A stretch of 64,000 nt of DNA from Bacillus shivajii (GCF_020519665.1 NZ_CP084703.1:3162001-3226000), one strand, 5' to 3'; positions 44,679 through 55,242 are shown, numbered from the stretch's first letter. Notes: a model not told the origin generated them from the sequence alone. Translations and numbers: made by a program.

Positions 44679-45270
44679 TGAATCAATTTCATAACTCAAA
44701 ATAAGGTGCGAAATTCCGAATGATGAGCGTGAACTCCACTTCAGACGGACGCTTTCCCGAGGGCTTGTCTTCAGCTAACTTAGGCTCGAAAATCCTTCGC
44801 CTAAATGGATCTTCAGACTGCGCTGTTCCTCCGGTAGTCGCCGTCTTTTGTTACGTTCACTTCTAAGGAAAACTTGGCTTTTCGTTAAGTCTTAATAAGG
44901 AACTTCGGCTAAAGTCGATCACGTCCTGTGATCAACACCGAAGCCTCCACCTCCTGTGGAAGTAAGCCTTAGTTGCCACAAGCCCAACTCCTATGATTAA
45001 ACGTCGAGTTGCGACGAGTAACCGCAGGAGCAACGAGCAACGGCTTCTTCGAAATCCCTTTGAGCTGCGACGAGCAAGCGTAGCGGCGCAGGAGCACCAA
45101 GCAACGGCTTCCTCGACATTACTCCGATCTGCGACGAGTAACCGCAGGAGCACTTATCTATCGACCATAAATTAATAAATTCTGATAGTACAAATAAAAC
45201 GTACATTTAATGAAAAAATATCATACCATTCGTTTCATTGCGCAATAAACGGAATTATGAAATTGATTCA
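44679..45270 (-). mobile_element. MITE-like composite element, copy E3
   Basis: This 592-bp non-coding block is bounded by TGAATCAATTTCATAA (44679-44694) and TTATGAAATTGATTCA (45255-45270), a perfect 16-bp inverted repeat with TATA outside both ends. Its right arm in element terms (44679-44872) is roughly 90 percent identical by eye to 2613-2806 reversed. Its left arm (45129-45270) matches 2298-2443 reversed. The interior differs from E1: it carries GATCACG-TCC-TGTGATC and a short tandem array, and lacks about 115 bp found in E1. No transposase is encoded. Confidence 0.55.
45010..45153. repeat. tandem CTGCGACGAG...CGCAGGAGCA repeats inside E3
   Basis: Two and a half units of about 58-64 bp: TGCGACGAGTAACCGCAGGA followed by GCAACGAGCAACGGCTTC (45014 on), TGCGACGAGCAAGCGTAGCG then AAGCAACGGCTTCC (45067 on), and a final TGCGACGAGTAACCGCAGGA (45130). 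Each begins with a CTGCG...CGCAG hairpin. The same hairpin ends the left arm of E1 (near 2416-2443), and a single degenerate copy lies at 63379-63400. Confidence 0.6.
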
Positions 45271-45281
45271 TATATATAAAG

Positions 45282-45335
45282 TGAGGCTGACAAAATGACA
45301 AAGTGTCCGTCACTTCCAAGTCAGCCTCATTTCAT
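45282..45335 (-). terminator. terminator of the MaoC-like gene
   Basis: TGAGGCTGAC and GTCAGCCTCA form a perfect 10-bp stem, 15 bp after the stop. The T-run on the minus strand is weak (CTTTATA). Confidence 0.6.
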
Positions 45336-45344
45336 TTCAAAATA

Positions 45345-45824
45345 TTAAAAATTCTCAAAGTGCCCTTCATCATGTGTCATTGGTTTCATTGGATAAGGTG
45401 GGCATACTTCTAAACTTCCTTCTAATACAGTATCGCCTAGTTCATCTTTTCCTAAGACACTAACAGTGACTAGGTGCTTTTCTTCATTTATGTTGGTAAC
45501 CTCTACTGTTAAATCCAATTGGCCATAATGGTAAAGTGGCTTTGGATATGAAAGGTTTTGTGATACAACTGCACTCCCCGGCCCTGGTAAATACATAGAT
45601 ACTGTAGAAAAAACGAAACCATTGATTAACACGTGAGGAACAATTGGTTTTTGAAAAGGGGTTCGAGAAGCATAATCATGCTGTAAATATATCGGGTTCG
45701 CATCATCAGTATAACCAAGATATAATAAGATATCTTTATCTTCGATTTTCTTTGTTACTTCTACTTTTTCACCAACTTTTAACCCATCGATCTTCCGTCC
45801 AAGTTTTCTTTTTTTCGTAAACAT
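45345..45824 (-). CDS. MaoC-like hot-dog fold protein
   Basis: This 159-aa MaoC-domain protein resembles (R)-specific enoyl-CoA hydratases: GLKVGEKVEVTKKIEDKDIL, the hydratase region TDDANPIYLQHDYA and PIVPHVLINGFVFS. In characterised hydratases the motif is D-x-N-P-(L/I)-H; here Tyr replaces that catalytic His, while the Asp and Asn remain. It may bind an acyl-CoA without hydrating it or use another chemistry. GGAGGAAT precedes the ATG, and a cre-like site lies 35 bp upstream. It follows mdh on the same strand after a hairpin. The specific function is unknown. Confidence 0.75.
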   Translation of the reverse strand: MFTKKRKLGRKIDGLKVGEKVEVTKKIEDKDILLYLGYTDDANPIYLQHDYASRTPFQKPIVPHVLINGFVFSTVSMYLPGPGSAVVSQNLSYPKPLYHYGQLDLTVEVTNINEEKHLVTVSVLGKDELGDTVLEGSLEVCPPYPMKPMTHDEGHFENF

Positions 45825-45858
45825 ATCGATTCCTCCTTGAGAACAATAATTCCATCAC

Positions 45859-45872
45859 AGAAAGCGCTTACA
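45859..45872 (-). promoter_or_regulatory. cre-like CcpA site upstream of the MaoC-like gene
   Basis: AGAAAGCGCTTACA matches TGWAARCGYTWNCW at 13 of 14 positions. It lies 35 bp before the start codon, where CcpA binding would block transcription. This is the best cre match noticed in the window. Confidence 0.5.
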
Positions 45873-45882
45873 TTAAGGGTAT

Positions 45883-45915
45883 GAAGAAATCCGGCTTTAT
45901 AACCGGATTTCTTCA
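45883..45915. terminator. hairpin after mdh
   Basis: GAAGAAATCCGG and CCGGATTTCTTC form a perfect 12-bp stem around an 8-nt loop immediately after the mdh stop. No long T-run follows on the minus strand, so it may be a weak terminator or a message-stabilising stem. Confidence 0.6.
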
Positions 45916-45923
45916 ACATTTTT

Positions 45924-46862
45924 TTACTTTAATAAGTTCATAACGTTTCGAACTGATTCAGCAGATTTTTCAAGTTGTTCTTTTTCATCATCATTTAAAT
46001 CTAGTTCAATAACTTTTTCAATTCCATCTCCACCAAGAACAGTAGGTACTCCAAGGTACATATTTTCATATCCATATTCACCTTCTAAGTAAGCAATTGA
46101 AGGTAAAATACGCTTTTTATCCTTTAATATTGCTTCTACCATTTGAACAATCGAAGCTGCTGGTGCGTAATATGCACTTCCTGTACCTAGAAGATTAACG
46201 ATTTCACCGCCGCCTTTACGGGTACGTTCAACGATCGCATCTAAACGATCTTTTGAAATAAGTTTTTCTAGCGGGATACCTCCAGCATAAGAGTAGCGTA
46301 GCATTGGTACCATATCGTCTCCATGACCACCTAATACGAATCCAGATACATCTTCAACTGATACACCTAACTCTTGTGCTACAAACGTTCTGAAACGAGC
46401 TGTATCTAATACACCTGATTGTCCAATAACACGATTTTTAGGGAATCCAGATTCTTGGAATACTGCTAATGTCATCGCATCAACAGGATTTGTTAAGACA
46501 ATAATGTAGCAATCTGGTGAATACTTCACGATTTCTTTTGTTACTTGTTTCATAATCCCTGCATTTGTAGCAACTAAGTCATCACGGCTCATACCTGGTT
46601 TTCTTGGCAAGCCAGCTGTAATGACAACAATGTCAGAGCCTTCTGTATCTTTATAATCTGAAGTACCGACAATATTTGAATCAAACCCTTGAACAGGACT
46701 TGCTTCAAGCATATCTAAAGCTTTCCCTTTTGTCGGGTCTTCTTGTTGTGGTATATCAACTAGAACAACATCGCCTAACTCTTTTTGTGCTGCCATTAGT
46801 GCAGTTGTAGTTCCTGTAAATCCACCACCTACAACGGTGATTTTTCTTCTTTTAATTGTCAT
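45924..46862 (-). CDS. mdh: malate dehydrogenase
   Basis: This 312-aa NAD-dependent, LDH-like malate dehydrogenase oxidises malate to oxaloacetate. The Rossmann motif is [14 protein letters not shown], the substrate Arg lies in [12 protein letters not shown], and the catalytic His180 in [14 protein letters not shown] 46862 follows AAGGGGAG; an in-frame ATG at 46880 lies before that site. It is the last gene of citZ-icd-mdh. Confidence 0.96.
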   Translation of the reverse strand: MTIKRRKITVVGGGFTGTTTALMAAQKELGDVVLVDIPQQEDPTKGKALDMLEASPVQGFDSNIVGTSDYKDTEGSDIVVITAGLPRKPGMSRDDLVATNAGIMKQVTKEIVKYSPDCYIIVLTNPVDAMTLAVFQESGFPKNRVIGQSGVLDTARFRTFVAQELGVSVEDVSGFVLGGHGDDMVPMLRYSYAGGIPLEKLISKDRLDAIVERTRKGGGEIVNLLGTGSAYYAPAASIVQMVEAILKDKKRILPSIAYLEGEYGYENMYLGVPTVLGGDGIEKVIELDLNDDEKEQLEKSAESVRNVMNLLK

Positions 46863-46961
46863 GTTGGTCTCCCCTTCCAATCATTGAAACAATAATAAAA
46901 TTAGATATATTTAGTGAAGAACGAGCCACGAATGTGACTCGGTCATCAATAATGTAAGATA

Positions 46962-48227
46962 TTATAGGTTTTTAATAAGTTCATCACCGAACTCAGAACA
47001 TTTCACTTCTGTTGCACCTTCCATAAGACGAGCAAAGTCATAAGTTACTACTTTACTACCAATTGTTTTATCCATAGAGTTTTCAACAAGGTCGGCAGCT
47101 TCGCCCCAGCCTAGGTGACGTAACATTAATACGCCAGATAAAAGTACAGATGAAGGATTTACTTTGTCTAACCCTGCATATTTTGGAGCTGTTCCGTGAG
47201 TAGCTTCAAAGATTGCATGTCCTGTGTCATAGTTAATATTTGCTCCAGGAGCAATTCCAATTCCACCAACTTGTGCTGCTAGTGCATCAGAAACATAGTC
47301 TCCATTTAAGTTCATCGTTGCAACAACATCAAACTCTTTCGGACGTGTAAGGATTTGTTGTAAGAAGATGTCTGCGATTGCATCTTTAATAATGATTTTC
47401 CCTTCAGATTCAGCTTTTGCTTGAGCTTCATTTGCAGCATCGCGACCTTTTTCCTCAACGATTTTGTCATATTCAGCCCAAGTAAACACTTTATCTCCGA
47501 ATTCTTTTTCAGCTAGTTCATAACCCCAGTTTTTGAAAGCACCCTCAGTGAATTTCATAATGTTACCTTTATGAACTAATGTCACACTCTTACGGCCTTC
47601 ATCAATTGCATATTGAATCGCAGAACGTACTAAGCGGTGCGTTCCTTCTTCAGAAACAGGCTTCACACCAATACCTGAAGTTTCTGGGAAACGAATTTTC
47701 GTTGCACCCATTTCATTTTGTAGAAAATCAATTAACTTTTTCGCTTCATCAGTACCTTTTTGGAACTCAATTCCAGCATAAATATCTTCAGAGTTTTCAC
47801 GGAAAATGACCATATCTGTATCTTGAGGACGTTTTACCGGTGAAGGTACTCCTTCAAACCAACGTACAGGGCGTAAGCAAGTGTAAAGATCTAATTCTTG
47901 TCTTAAAGCTACATTTAATGAACGAATTCCTCCACCAATTGGAGTAGTTAAAGGACCTTTAATACCGATGAAGTATTCGCGAATTGTATCTAACGTCTCT
48001 GCTGGTAACCATTCACCAGTCTTGTTATAAGCTTTTTCACCCGCTAATACTTCTTTCCATTCAATGCTCTTTTCGCCATTATATGCTTTCTCTACTGCTG
48101 CTTCAATTACACGGGAAGCCGCAGCCCAAATATCTGGACCAATTCCGTCCCCTTCGATATATGGAATGATTGGTTTGTTTGGTACGTTTAATACACCATT
48201 TTCAACTGTAATTTTTTCTCCTACCAT
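46962..48227 (-). CDS. icd: isocitrate dehydrogenase (NADP)
   Basis: This 421-aa homodimeric TCA enzyme makes 2-oxoglutarate, CO2 and NADPH. It has [16 protein letters not shown], the phosphate-site Ser in [31 protein letters not shown] and the NADP-binding ETHGTAP-like block ([12 protein letters not shown]). GAGGAGG precedes the ATG. It is the middle gene of citZ-icd-mdh. Confidence 0.97.
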   Translation of the reverse strand: MVGEKITVENGVLNVPNKPIIPYIEGDGIGPDIWAAASRVIEAAVEKAYNGEKSIEWKEVLAGEKAYNKTGEWLPAETLDTIREYFIGIKGPLTTPIGGGIRSLNVALRQELDLYTCLRPVRWFEGVPSPVKRPQDTDMVIFRENSEDIYAGIEFQKGTDEAKKLIDFLQNEMGATKIRFPETSGIGVKPVSEEGTHRLVRSAIQYAIDEGRKSVTLVHKGNIMKFTEGAFKNWGYELAEKEFGDKVFTWAEYDKIVEEKGRDAANEAQAKAESEGKIIIKDAIADIFLQQILTRPKEFDVVATMNLNGDYVSDALAAQVGGIGIAPGANINYDTGHAIFEATHGTAPKYAGLDKVNPSSVLLSGVLMLRHLGWGEAADLVENSMDKTIGSKVVTYDFARLMEGATEVKCSEFGDELIKNL

Positions 48228-48274
48228 TTACATAACCTCCTCAAGTTTAGTTAATTTATGTAACAAACAATATT

Positions 48275-48305
48275 GAAGGGAAGTGGATGACCTCCATCTC
48301 CCTTC
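48275..48305 (-). promoter_or_regulatory. stem-loop between citZ and icd
   Basis: On the minus strand GAAGGGA pairs with TCCCTTC, with an inner ATGGAGG/CATCCAC part and no T-run after it. It may affect processing or relative levels of citZ and icd. Confidence 0.5.
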
Positions 48306-48317
48306 TTTATTGTCACA

Positions 48318-49433
48318 TTATCTCTCTTCTAGTGGAATCCACTCTTGCTTATCTGCTCCAACGTATTCAGCACGTGGACGAATTAATCGATTGTTCTCGT
48401 ACTGCTCTAAAATATGTGCAATCCAACCAGAAACTCGGCTCACTGCAAAGATTGGCGTAAATAAGTCATGTTCAATTCCTAAGCTGTGATATACAGATGC
48501 TGAATAGAAATCGACGTTTGGAAGTAGACCTTTTTCGTTCGTAACAATTTCATCAACCTTAACACTCATTTCATACCACTTAGATTCACCCGTAATCGTT
48601 GTTAACTGACGTGACATCTCACGTAAATGTTTTGCACGAGGGTCTCCGTTTTTATAGACACGGTGTCCAAATCCCATAATCTTCACTTTACGGTCAAGTG
48701 CATCTTTAATGTAGCTTGTAGCACGATCTACTTCACCGATTTCTGCTAGCATTTTCATAACACGTTCATTTGCTCCGCCATGTAAAGGTCCCTTTAATGC
48801 TCCAATTGCTGCTGTTACACCTGAGTACATATCTGATAAAGTAGCAACACAAACACGCCCAGTAAACGTAGATGCGTTTAATTCATGGTCAGCATGAAGA
48901 ACAAGTGCCTTATTGAATGCCTTTTCTGAAATTTCATCTGGGTCTTCACCGTTTAACATATATAAGAAGTTAGCTGCAAAACTTAGCCCTTCTTTCGGTG
49001 CGACTGGCTCTTTCCCTTCTCTAATACGAGAAAACGCTGTCACAATCGTTGGTAATTGTGCTTGTAACTTAATTGCCTTACGTTTGTTTGCCTCTTCACT
49101 AGTGTCATCAGCTTCACTATCAAACAAAGCTAAATTGGAAACAGCTGTCCTTAACGCAGCCATTGGGTGGACATCACCAATTGGGAACGTCTTTAGCTGG
49201 TCTAAGATTTCTTGAGGAACTTTTGAAGCTGCATTTAATTCCTTTTGGAATGCATCTAGTTCTTGTTTCGTCGGTAACTTATCATTCCAAAGCAAGTAAA
49301 CAACCTCTTCAAAACTAGCATGATCAGCTAAATCATCAATGTTGTATCCTCTGTACGTCAATACACCATCGATAATTGAGCTTACACTTGATGTAGTAGC
49401 TACAACACCTTCTAAACCTTTTGTTCCACTCAT
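48318..49433 (-). CDS. citZ: citrate synthase
   Basis: This 371-aa type II-like Gram-positive citrate synthase condenses acetyl-CoA with oxaloacetate. Blocks include GLEGVVATTSSVSSIIDG, the first catalytic His region LVLHADHELNASTF, GPLHGGANERVM and MGFGHRVYKNGDPRA. ATG 49433 follows AAAGGAGAGG; in-frame ATG codons upstream belong to the leader. It heads citZ-icd-mdh, normally under CcpC and CcpA control. Confidence 0.96.
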   Translation of the reverse strand: MSGTKGLEGVVATTSSVSSIIDGVLTYRGYNIDDLADHASFEEVVYLLWNDKLPTKQELDAFQKELNAASKVPQEILDQLKTFPIGDVHPMAALRTAVSNLALFDSEADDTSEEANKRKAIKLQAQLPTIVTAFSRIREGKEPVAPKEGLSFAANFLYMLNGEDPDEISEKAFNKALVLHADHELNASTFTGRVCVATLSDMYSGVTAAIGALKGPLHGGANERVMKMLAEIGEVDRATSYIKDALDRKVKIMGFGHRVYKNGDPRAKHLREMSRQLTTITGESKWYEMSVKVDEIVTNEKGLLPNVDFYSASVYHSLGIEHDLFTPIFAVSRVSGWIAHILEQYENNRLIRPRAEYVGADKQEWIPLEER

Positions 49434-49693
49434 TTCAACCTCTCCTTTGTAAAAAAAGTAATAGGGGGCTTGATCATTAAGACTGCTGCCATACCCAATT
49501 GGTTTTTCGTTTATCACAATCCAATGAATCGAATGATGGTTCACTCATCGACCATAGAAATTATTCTAGTAAAACATACAAGTTCGAAAATGTGTTTTCT
49601 TCCTCAAGCGACAGTAGGAAAGCGGTTACGAAAAACCTTTGTTTAAAAAGTATAAATGTTGTCAGTATGTAGTTTTCAGTCTACTTATCTATC

Positions 49694-49721
49694 ATTATAC
49701 CATTTTTCACAAATTTGTGAA
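49694..49721 (-). promoter_or_regulatory. citZ promoter with an overlapping 16-bp palindrome
   Basis: On the minus strand TTCACA and TATAAT are separated by 16 bp, a good sigma-A promoter about 260 bp before citZ. TTCACAAATTTGTGAA (49706-49721), covering the -35 and spacer, is a perfect palindrome and an obvious operator candidate. It is not the known CcpC box (ATAA-N7-TTAT) nor the Rex consensus (half-sites are in the opposite order). Confidence 0.55.
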
Positions 49722-49802
49722 CGTTAAATTATCAAATCTAATCAAGATTTAGACTTATATTATTATTTTAATTTGTTAGAATTTTCACAATGCAAGGCGG
49801 CG

Positions 49803-50288
49803 TTAACCACCTAAAGATGAAAAAAACTGAACAATTCTCATCGCCATATAGGCGATTCCAGCACCGATTAACGGACCGACAGCTACACCGTTAAATACAG
49901 CAACGGCTAATATCGTTCCAAATACTAACGCCGTTGTAATATGAGGGTCTGTTTTCAACAAGTCGATTCCACTCGCTGCAATGATTGCAACGAAAACCCC
50001 TGATGCTAAAGCAACCCAAGCATACGAAGATTTTAGGGCTTCTTGCAGCTCTTTAAAACCAATGTCACCTGTCACAATCGGTACTAAGACAGCAATCGTA
50101 ATTATTGTCACTCCAATATGAATTCCTTTATCTTGGGCGACTGGAAAGACTTTATCACCTAACCCAGTCCATTTGACAATTAATAAGAACGCGACTGCTA
50201 TAATAAGAGATTGGTTTTTGGCGAATAAACCAATACCAAGCAAAATGAGCATAAACAGAGTCGCTTGTGAGATCAATGCTTCCACCAT
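49803..50288 (-). CDS. ytwI: DUF441 family membrane protein YtwI
   Basis: This 161-aa hydrophobic protein has four or five helices and the DUF441 blocks LLILLLIGLIAKN-type (LFMLILLGIGLFAKNQSL here), IHIGVTIITIAVLVPI and VGPLIGAGIAYM. The function is unknown. The ATG at 50288 has only a weak Shine-Dalgarno; a TTG 12 nt downstream (50276), behind AGGATGG, is an alternative start. It lies between citZ and ytvI as in B. subtilis. Confidence 0.82.
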   Translation of the reverse strand: MVEALISQATLFMLILLGIGLFAKNQSLIIAVAFLLIVKWTGLGDKVFPVAQDKGIHIGVTIITIAVLVPIVTGDIGFKELQEALKSSYAWVALASGVFVAIIAASGIDLLKTDPHITTALVFGTILAVAVFNGVAVGPLIGAGIAYMAMRIVQFFSSLGG

Positions 50289-50449
50289 CCTAATTAATAC
50301 ATATTCATCGTATCATATTCTTTTTCATATGAAAAAAGAAATGATTCACTTCTAATTAATCATACGTCTTGTACTGTTTATAGCATGTTAAAAATCCTTC
50401 TTGCATAGATTGGTGATATAGGAGCTCGTCTACACAGGGGGCATAAAAC

Positions 50450-51574
50450 ATGCTAAATTCTTTTTCGCTTACTCACCTATACCGTTTAACCATCGTTGTT
50501 TTAACAACAGTTACCTTATTATTAACCATTTATTTATTTGTTACATATATGTTTCCTTTTTTCATTGGACTGTTATGCTCTTTTATTTTTTTGCCGATTG
50601 TAAACTTTTTAGAACGAACGTTTCATTGGAAACGACCAGCTGCAGTATTCGGTGTGATGATAACATTTGTTTTATTTTTCCTATCTGTTGTAACGTTTAT
50701 TGTCGCAGAAATGATCGCAGGGTTAAGTTATTTAACAAAAGAGCTCCCATTTTATATTCATGAAGGTGTTGAACTTCTTCATCAATGGTTCGACAGAGTT
50801 ATTTTGCCATTATATGAAAACTTCTTAGCGCTTACTTCGCAGCTAAGTTCAGATCAACAAACGACCCTTCATCATTCATTAGAAAATGTTTTCCAAGATG
50901 TAGGTACACAAGTTGGCCTGATTCTACAACAATTACTAAATAGCTTCGCTGATTTATTAATGGCCTTACCGAATGCAATGACTGTTTTTTTCTTTGCTTT
51001 ACTTGCTTCTTTTTTTATAACGAAAGATTGGCCTAAAATGGTTGGATGGTTTGAATCACACACTCCAAAAAGAGTGCAAAGGTTATTTAATAAGTTAGTT
51101 GAACAGTGGAAAGAAGCGATTGTTGGTTATGTCTTTGCTCAGCTAACGCTAGTAACAATGACAGGTATAATCGTATTAATCGGCCTTTGGATTATAGGGG
51201 TGAAATATGCTTTAACGACTGCACTATTAATTGCCATCGTTGATTTATTACCATATTTAGGAACTGGTTTAGTATTTATTCCATGGATTATTTATGCCTT
51301 TTTCACTGGTGAATTTGGATTAGCGATCGGACTTTCCCTATTATATGGAGTTGCCGTCGTTCAAAGACAATTAGCAGAGCCCAAAGTAATGTCGCAACAC
51401 ATGGGAATATCCCCATTAGCCTTACTCGCAACATTGTTTGCTTGTTATCAACTGTTTGGAGTAGTCGGGTTACTATTAGGTCCAGCGCTCTTAATTATCG
51501 TTCAGTCATTTATTCGGGCTAGAATATTCCCAGAAATCCAAGACTACATTGTAAATGGACCTACTGTTAAATAA
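50450..51574 (+). CDS. ytvI: sporulation integral membrane protein YtvI (AI-2E transporter family)
   Basis: This 374-aa protein of the PF01594 (AI-2E/PerM-like) family has about seven or eight helices: two near the N-terminus, a long amphipathic middle (residues 95-175), then FFFALLASFFITKDWPKMVG and the C-terminal helices with DLLPYLGTGLVFIPWIIYAF and LYGVAVVQRQLAEPKVMSQH. In B. subtilis YtvI is annotated as a sporulation membrane protein; its substrate is unknown. GGGGGC precedes the ATG. It is the only plus-strand gene between ku/ligD and ytrH apart from the secreted protein at 24805. Confidence 0.87.
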   Translation: MLNSFSLTHLYRLTIVVLTTVTLLLTIYLFVTYMFPFFIGLLCSFIFLPIVNFLERTFHWKRPAAVFGVMITFVLFFLSVVTFIVAEMIAGLSYLTKELPFYIHEGVELLHQWFDRVILPLYENFLALTSQLSSDQQTTLHHSLENVFQDVGTQVGLILQQLLNSFADLLMALPNAMTVFFFALLASFFITKDWPKMVGWFESHTPKRVQRLFNKLVEQWKEAIVGYVFAQLTLVTMTGIIVLIGLWIIGVKYALTTALLIAIVDLLPYLGTGLVFIPWIIYAFFTGEFGLAIGLSLLYGVAVVQRQLAEPKVMSQHMGISPLALLATLFACYQLFGVVGLLLGPALLIIVQSFIRARIFPEIQDYIVNGPTVK

Positions 51575-51803
51575 GCGCTATGATCACTTTTAAACTTTAG
51601 TAATGACTTTGGTATAAAGGAACTCGCATCATATAGTTTATGGTGACCTTCAACACTTTCTAACTTCTTTAAATCGAAGCATCTATTTATCATGGAGACT
51701 TTTCTTACCTTATTTCTGAACGTTTATAAAGGGCTACAGCTATTCTATAGTTTTCGATAACAGATGGGATTCATGATGAAAGGTCTTTTCACCTAAAAAT
51801 GAA

Positions 51804-51848
51804 AAAAGACTGTCCGTAAAGTGTTCTACACATTCGGACAGTCTTTTT
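51804..51848. terminator. fxsA terminator
   Basis: AAAAAGACTGTCCG and CGGACAGTCTTTTT form a perfect stem. It would serve the fxsA gene and any readthrough from ytvI. Confidence 0.85.
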
Positions 51849-51849
51849 C

Positions 51850-52251
51850 CTACCAACGACGGTTTGAATAATAAATAACATTGCCTGATTTCATCATTTT
51901 TTCGATGATACGACTTAAAAAACCTTTAAGTGTTGCTCTCGTTTGTGGGATGAGCAGGAAAAACCCTAAAGCATCTGTTATGAAACCCGGAGTTAATAAC
52001 ACGACACCACCCACTAAAATACAAATCCCATCTAAAATAATCCCACTTGGCATTTGTCCTTGCGAGGCTTGCATTTGTGCCGTACGAATCGCATTTAATC
52101 CTTCACGTTTCGCTAAGGCTGCACCGAGAACCCCAGTCAAAATAATTAATAAAATGGTTGGGATAACACCAATTGTATTTCCAGAGAGAATAAGTACACC
52201 GATTTCTAGGGCTGGTACGACAATTAATAAAAGCAGAAAGATTTTACCCAT
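51850..52251 (-). CDS. ytzA: FxsA family membrane protein (YtzA-like)
   Basis: This 133-aa protein has the FxsA pattern: VVPALEIGVLI in helix 1, TILLIILTGVLGAALAKREG, and DGICILVGGVVLLTPGFITD followed by a basic tail. In E. coli FxsA overproduction relieves F-plasmid exclusion of phage T7; the normal role is unknown. AAGGCGGGG precedes the ATG. It sits just downstream of pyk as in B. subtilis. Confidence 0.85.
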   Translation of the reverse strand: MGKIFLLLLIVVPALEIGVLILSGNTIGVIPTILLIILTGVLGAALAKREGLNAIRTAQMQASQGQMPSGIILDGICILVGGVVLLTPGFITDALGFFLLIPQTRATLKGFLSRIIEKMMKSGNVIYYSNRRW

Positions 52252-52321
52252 TTTTTCCCCGCCTTTCTTTTTGGTTTTACGACCTTATCTATTTACAAGC
52301 TGATAAATTTCACTCTTTCAA

Positions 52322-52350
52322 GAAAAAAGAGAAGGGGATGCCCCTTCTCA
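52322..52350 (-). terminator. pyk terminator
   Basis: GAGAAGGGG and CCCCTTCTC surround a short loop, with TTTTTTCTT on the minus strand. Confidence 0.9.
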
Positions 52351-52363
52351 TCACTTGCATTTA

Positions 52364-54118
52364 TTATAGAACACTTGCTTGTCCTTTGTAAATATAGCCT
52401 TGTTTACCGTCAACTGTTACTGGTTCACCATCTTCAAATTTTGTTGTTGCGTTGTCAACACCAACAATAACTGGGATCCCTACATTAAGTCCAACAACGG
52501 CAGCATGCGAAGTTAAACCACCTTGTTCAGTGACAACAGCTGCTGCTTTTTCAAAAGCTTCCATCATATCACGATCTGTGCTTGTCGTAATTAAAATGTC
52601 ACCTTCGGTTGTTTTGTCCAACGCTTCTTGAGCATTTTGAGCGACAACCACACGCCCTGTTGCTGACTTACGTCCTATCCCTTGTCCCTTTGCTGCAACT
52701 TCGCCAACAACATGAACTTTCATTAAGTTTGTTGTACCTGTTTCACCTACTGGTACTCCAGCAGAAATAACGACAAGGTCACCATGATTAACTAATCCAG
52801 TCTTTAGTGATTCTTCTACTGAAAGTTGTAGCATTTCATCTGTCGTTGTAGCTTTCGGTCCAACTTGTGGATGAACTCCCCAAGTAAGCGCTAGTGTACG
52901 GTACACACGTTCATTACTTGTTATCGCAACAATTGGAGATTGTGGACGATACTTGGAAATCATTCTTGCAGTATGACCACTTTCTGTTGCTGTAATAATC
53001 GCCCCAGCATGTAAATTTAATGCAGTATGAGATACTGACTGACTGATCGCATCCGTAATTGTATGCTCACTTTCACGACTACGCTTGCGAAGCAGGTCTT
53101 CATATTTTAACGCTGTTTCTGTTTTTAATGCGATATTATTCATCGTTTGAACAGATTCAACAGGGTATGTTCCAGCTGCCGTTTCTCCTGATAGCATGAT
53201 CGCATCAGTTCCATCAAAGATTGCATTTGCAACATCACTTGCTTCTGCACGTGTTGGGCGTGGGTTACGCTGCATAGAATCTAACATTTGTGTTGCAGTA
53301 ATTACTGGCTTACCAAACTTGTTACATTTCTTAATTAGGTCTTTTTGAACTAGTGGTACATCTTCGGCAGGGATTTCTACTCCTAAGTCACCACGAGCAA
53401 CCATCAAACCGTCAGATACTTCAAGAATTTCATCGATTTTATCGACACCTTCTTGGTTTTCAATTTTAGGGACAATTTGAATATGTTCCGCTTCATGCTT
53501 TTCTAATAGTTCACGAATTTCTAATACGTCAGATGCACGACGAACGAAAGAAGCAGCAATAAAGTCAACATCTTGCTCAATACCAAACACAATATCATTT
53601 GCGTCTTTTTCAGTAATACCTGGTAAGTTCACACTAACGTTCGGTACATTTACACCCTTTTTATTCTTCAATGTTCCGCTATTTACAACTTCAGTTACTA
53701 ATTCGTTTTCTTCAATGCCAGTAACTTTAAGTTCAATTAGCCCGTCGTCTAAAAGTAGTGTTGAGCCAACATGAACATCATTAATTAAACCTGGGTACGT
53801 AACCGAAATTCGACTTTCGTCTCCTTCAACTTCTGTCATTGAAACTCGGACAGTTGACCCTTTAGTTAATTCAGCTTCACCGTTTTTTAACGTTTGCGTA
53901 CGAATTTCAGGACCCTTCGTATCAAGTAATATCGCTACATTCTTACCAAGTTCTTTTGCAGCCTGTCTAATGCTTTCAATACGCGCTCCATGTTCTTCAT
54001 AATCTCCGTGGGAGAAATTAAGACGAGCAACATTCATCCCCGCTTCAATTAGCTCTTTTAATTTCTCAATACTTTCACTTGCTGGACCAATCGTACAAAC
54101 AATTTTCGTTTTTCTCAC
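52364..54118 (-). CDS. pyk: pyruvate kinase with C-terminal PEP-utiliser domain
   Basis: This 584-aa enzyme makes ATP and pyruvate from PEP. It has [38 protein letters not shown], the catalytic [20 protein letters not shown] region and ATQMLDSM. After the usual 470 residues it carries the extra C-terminal domain of Bacillus-type enzymes, related to the PEP-utilising swivel domain of PPDK ([20 protein letters not shown]). The start is GTG after GAGGAGG. It lies downstream of pfkA, separated by a nested hairpin. Confidence 0.97.
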   Translation of the reverse strand: MRKTKIVCTIGPASESIEKLKELIEAGMNVARLNFSHGDYEEHGARIESIRQAAKELGKNVAILLDTKGPEIRTQTLKNGEAELTKGSTVRVSMTEVEGDESRISVTYPGLINDVHVGSTLLLDDGLIELKVTGIEENELVTEVVNSGTLKNKKGVNVPNVSVNLPGITEKDANDIVFGIEQDVDFIAASFVRRASDVLEIRELLEKHEAEHIQIVPKIENQEGVDKIDEILEVSDGLMVARGDLGVEIPAEDVPLVQKDLIKKCNKFGKPVITATQMLDSMQRNPRPTRAEASDVANAIFDGTDAIMLSGETAAGTYPVESVQTMNNIALKTETALKYEDLLRKRSRESEHTITDAISQSVSHTALNLHAGAIITATESGHTARMISKYRPQSPIVAITSNERVYRTLALTWGVHPQVGPKATTTDEMLQLSVEESLKTGLVNHGDLVVISAGVPVGETGTTNLMKVHVVGEVAAKGQGIGRKSATGRVVVAQNAQEALDKTTEGDILITTSTDRDMMEAFEKAAAVVTEQGGLTSHAAVVGLNVGIPVIVGVDNATTKFEDGEPVTVDGKQGYIYKGQASVL

Positions 54119-54220
54119 TGATAATCCTCCTCTTTATTCATGAACAAGTCATTGTTCATTACCACTCCTGTGTAAAAACAGAAGATAGACATTTAATGTA
54201 GACCTTATTATCTATTCCCA

Positions 54221-54269
54221 TACGAAAGCCAGGACAAAACAGCTTGTCCTAGTATATCGGACTTTCGTA
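54221..54269. promoter_or_regulatory. nested inverted repeat between pfkA and pyk
   Basis: TACGAAAG (54221-54228) pairs with CTTTCGTA (54262-54269), and AGGACAA pairs with TTGTCCT inside it. No T-run follows, so this is unlikely to be a simple terminator. It may stabilise or process a pfkA-pyk message. Confidence 0.5.
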
Positions 54270-54279
54270 AATAACACGC

Positions 54280-55242
<963 letters not shown>

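Noticed and set aside
45010-45153. CRISPR array
   Set aside because: Only two and a half imperfect units, no distinct spacers and no cas genes nearby.
44932-45206. Arg/Leu-rich short frames in the E3 tandem repeats
   Set aside because: The repeated hairpin sequence is open in several frames on both strands; no start signal or conservation supports translation.
49616-49631. cre site upstream of citZ (GGAAAGCGGTTACG)
   Set aside because: Three mismatches to the consensus; too weak to list.
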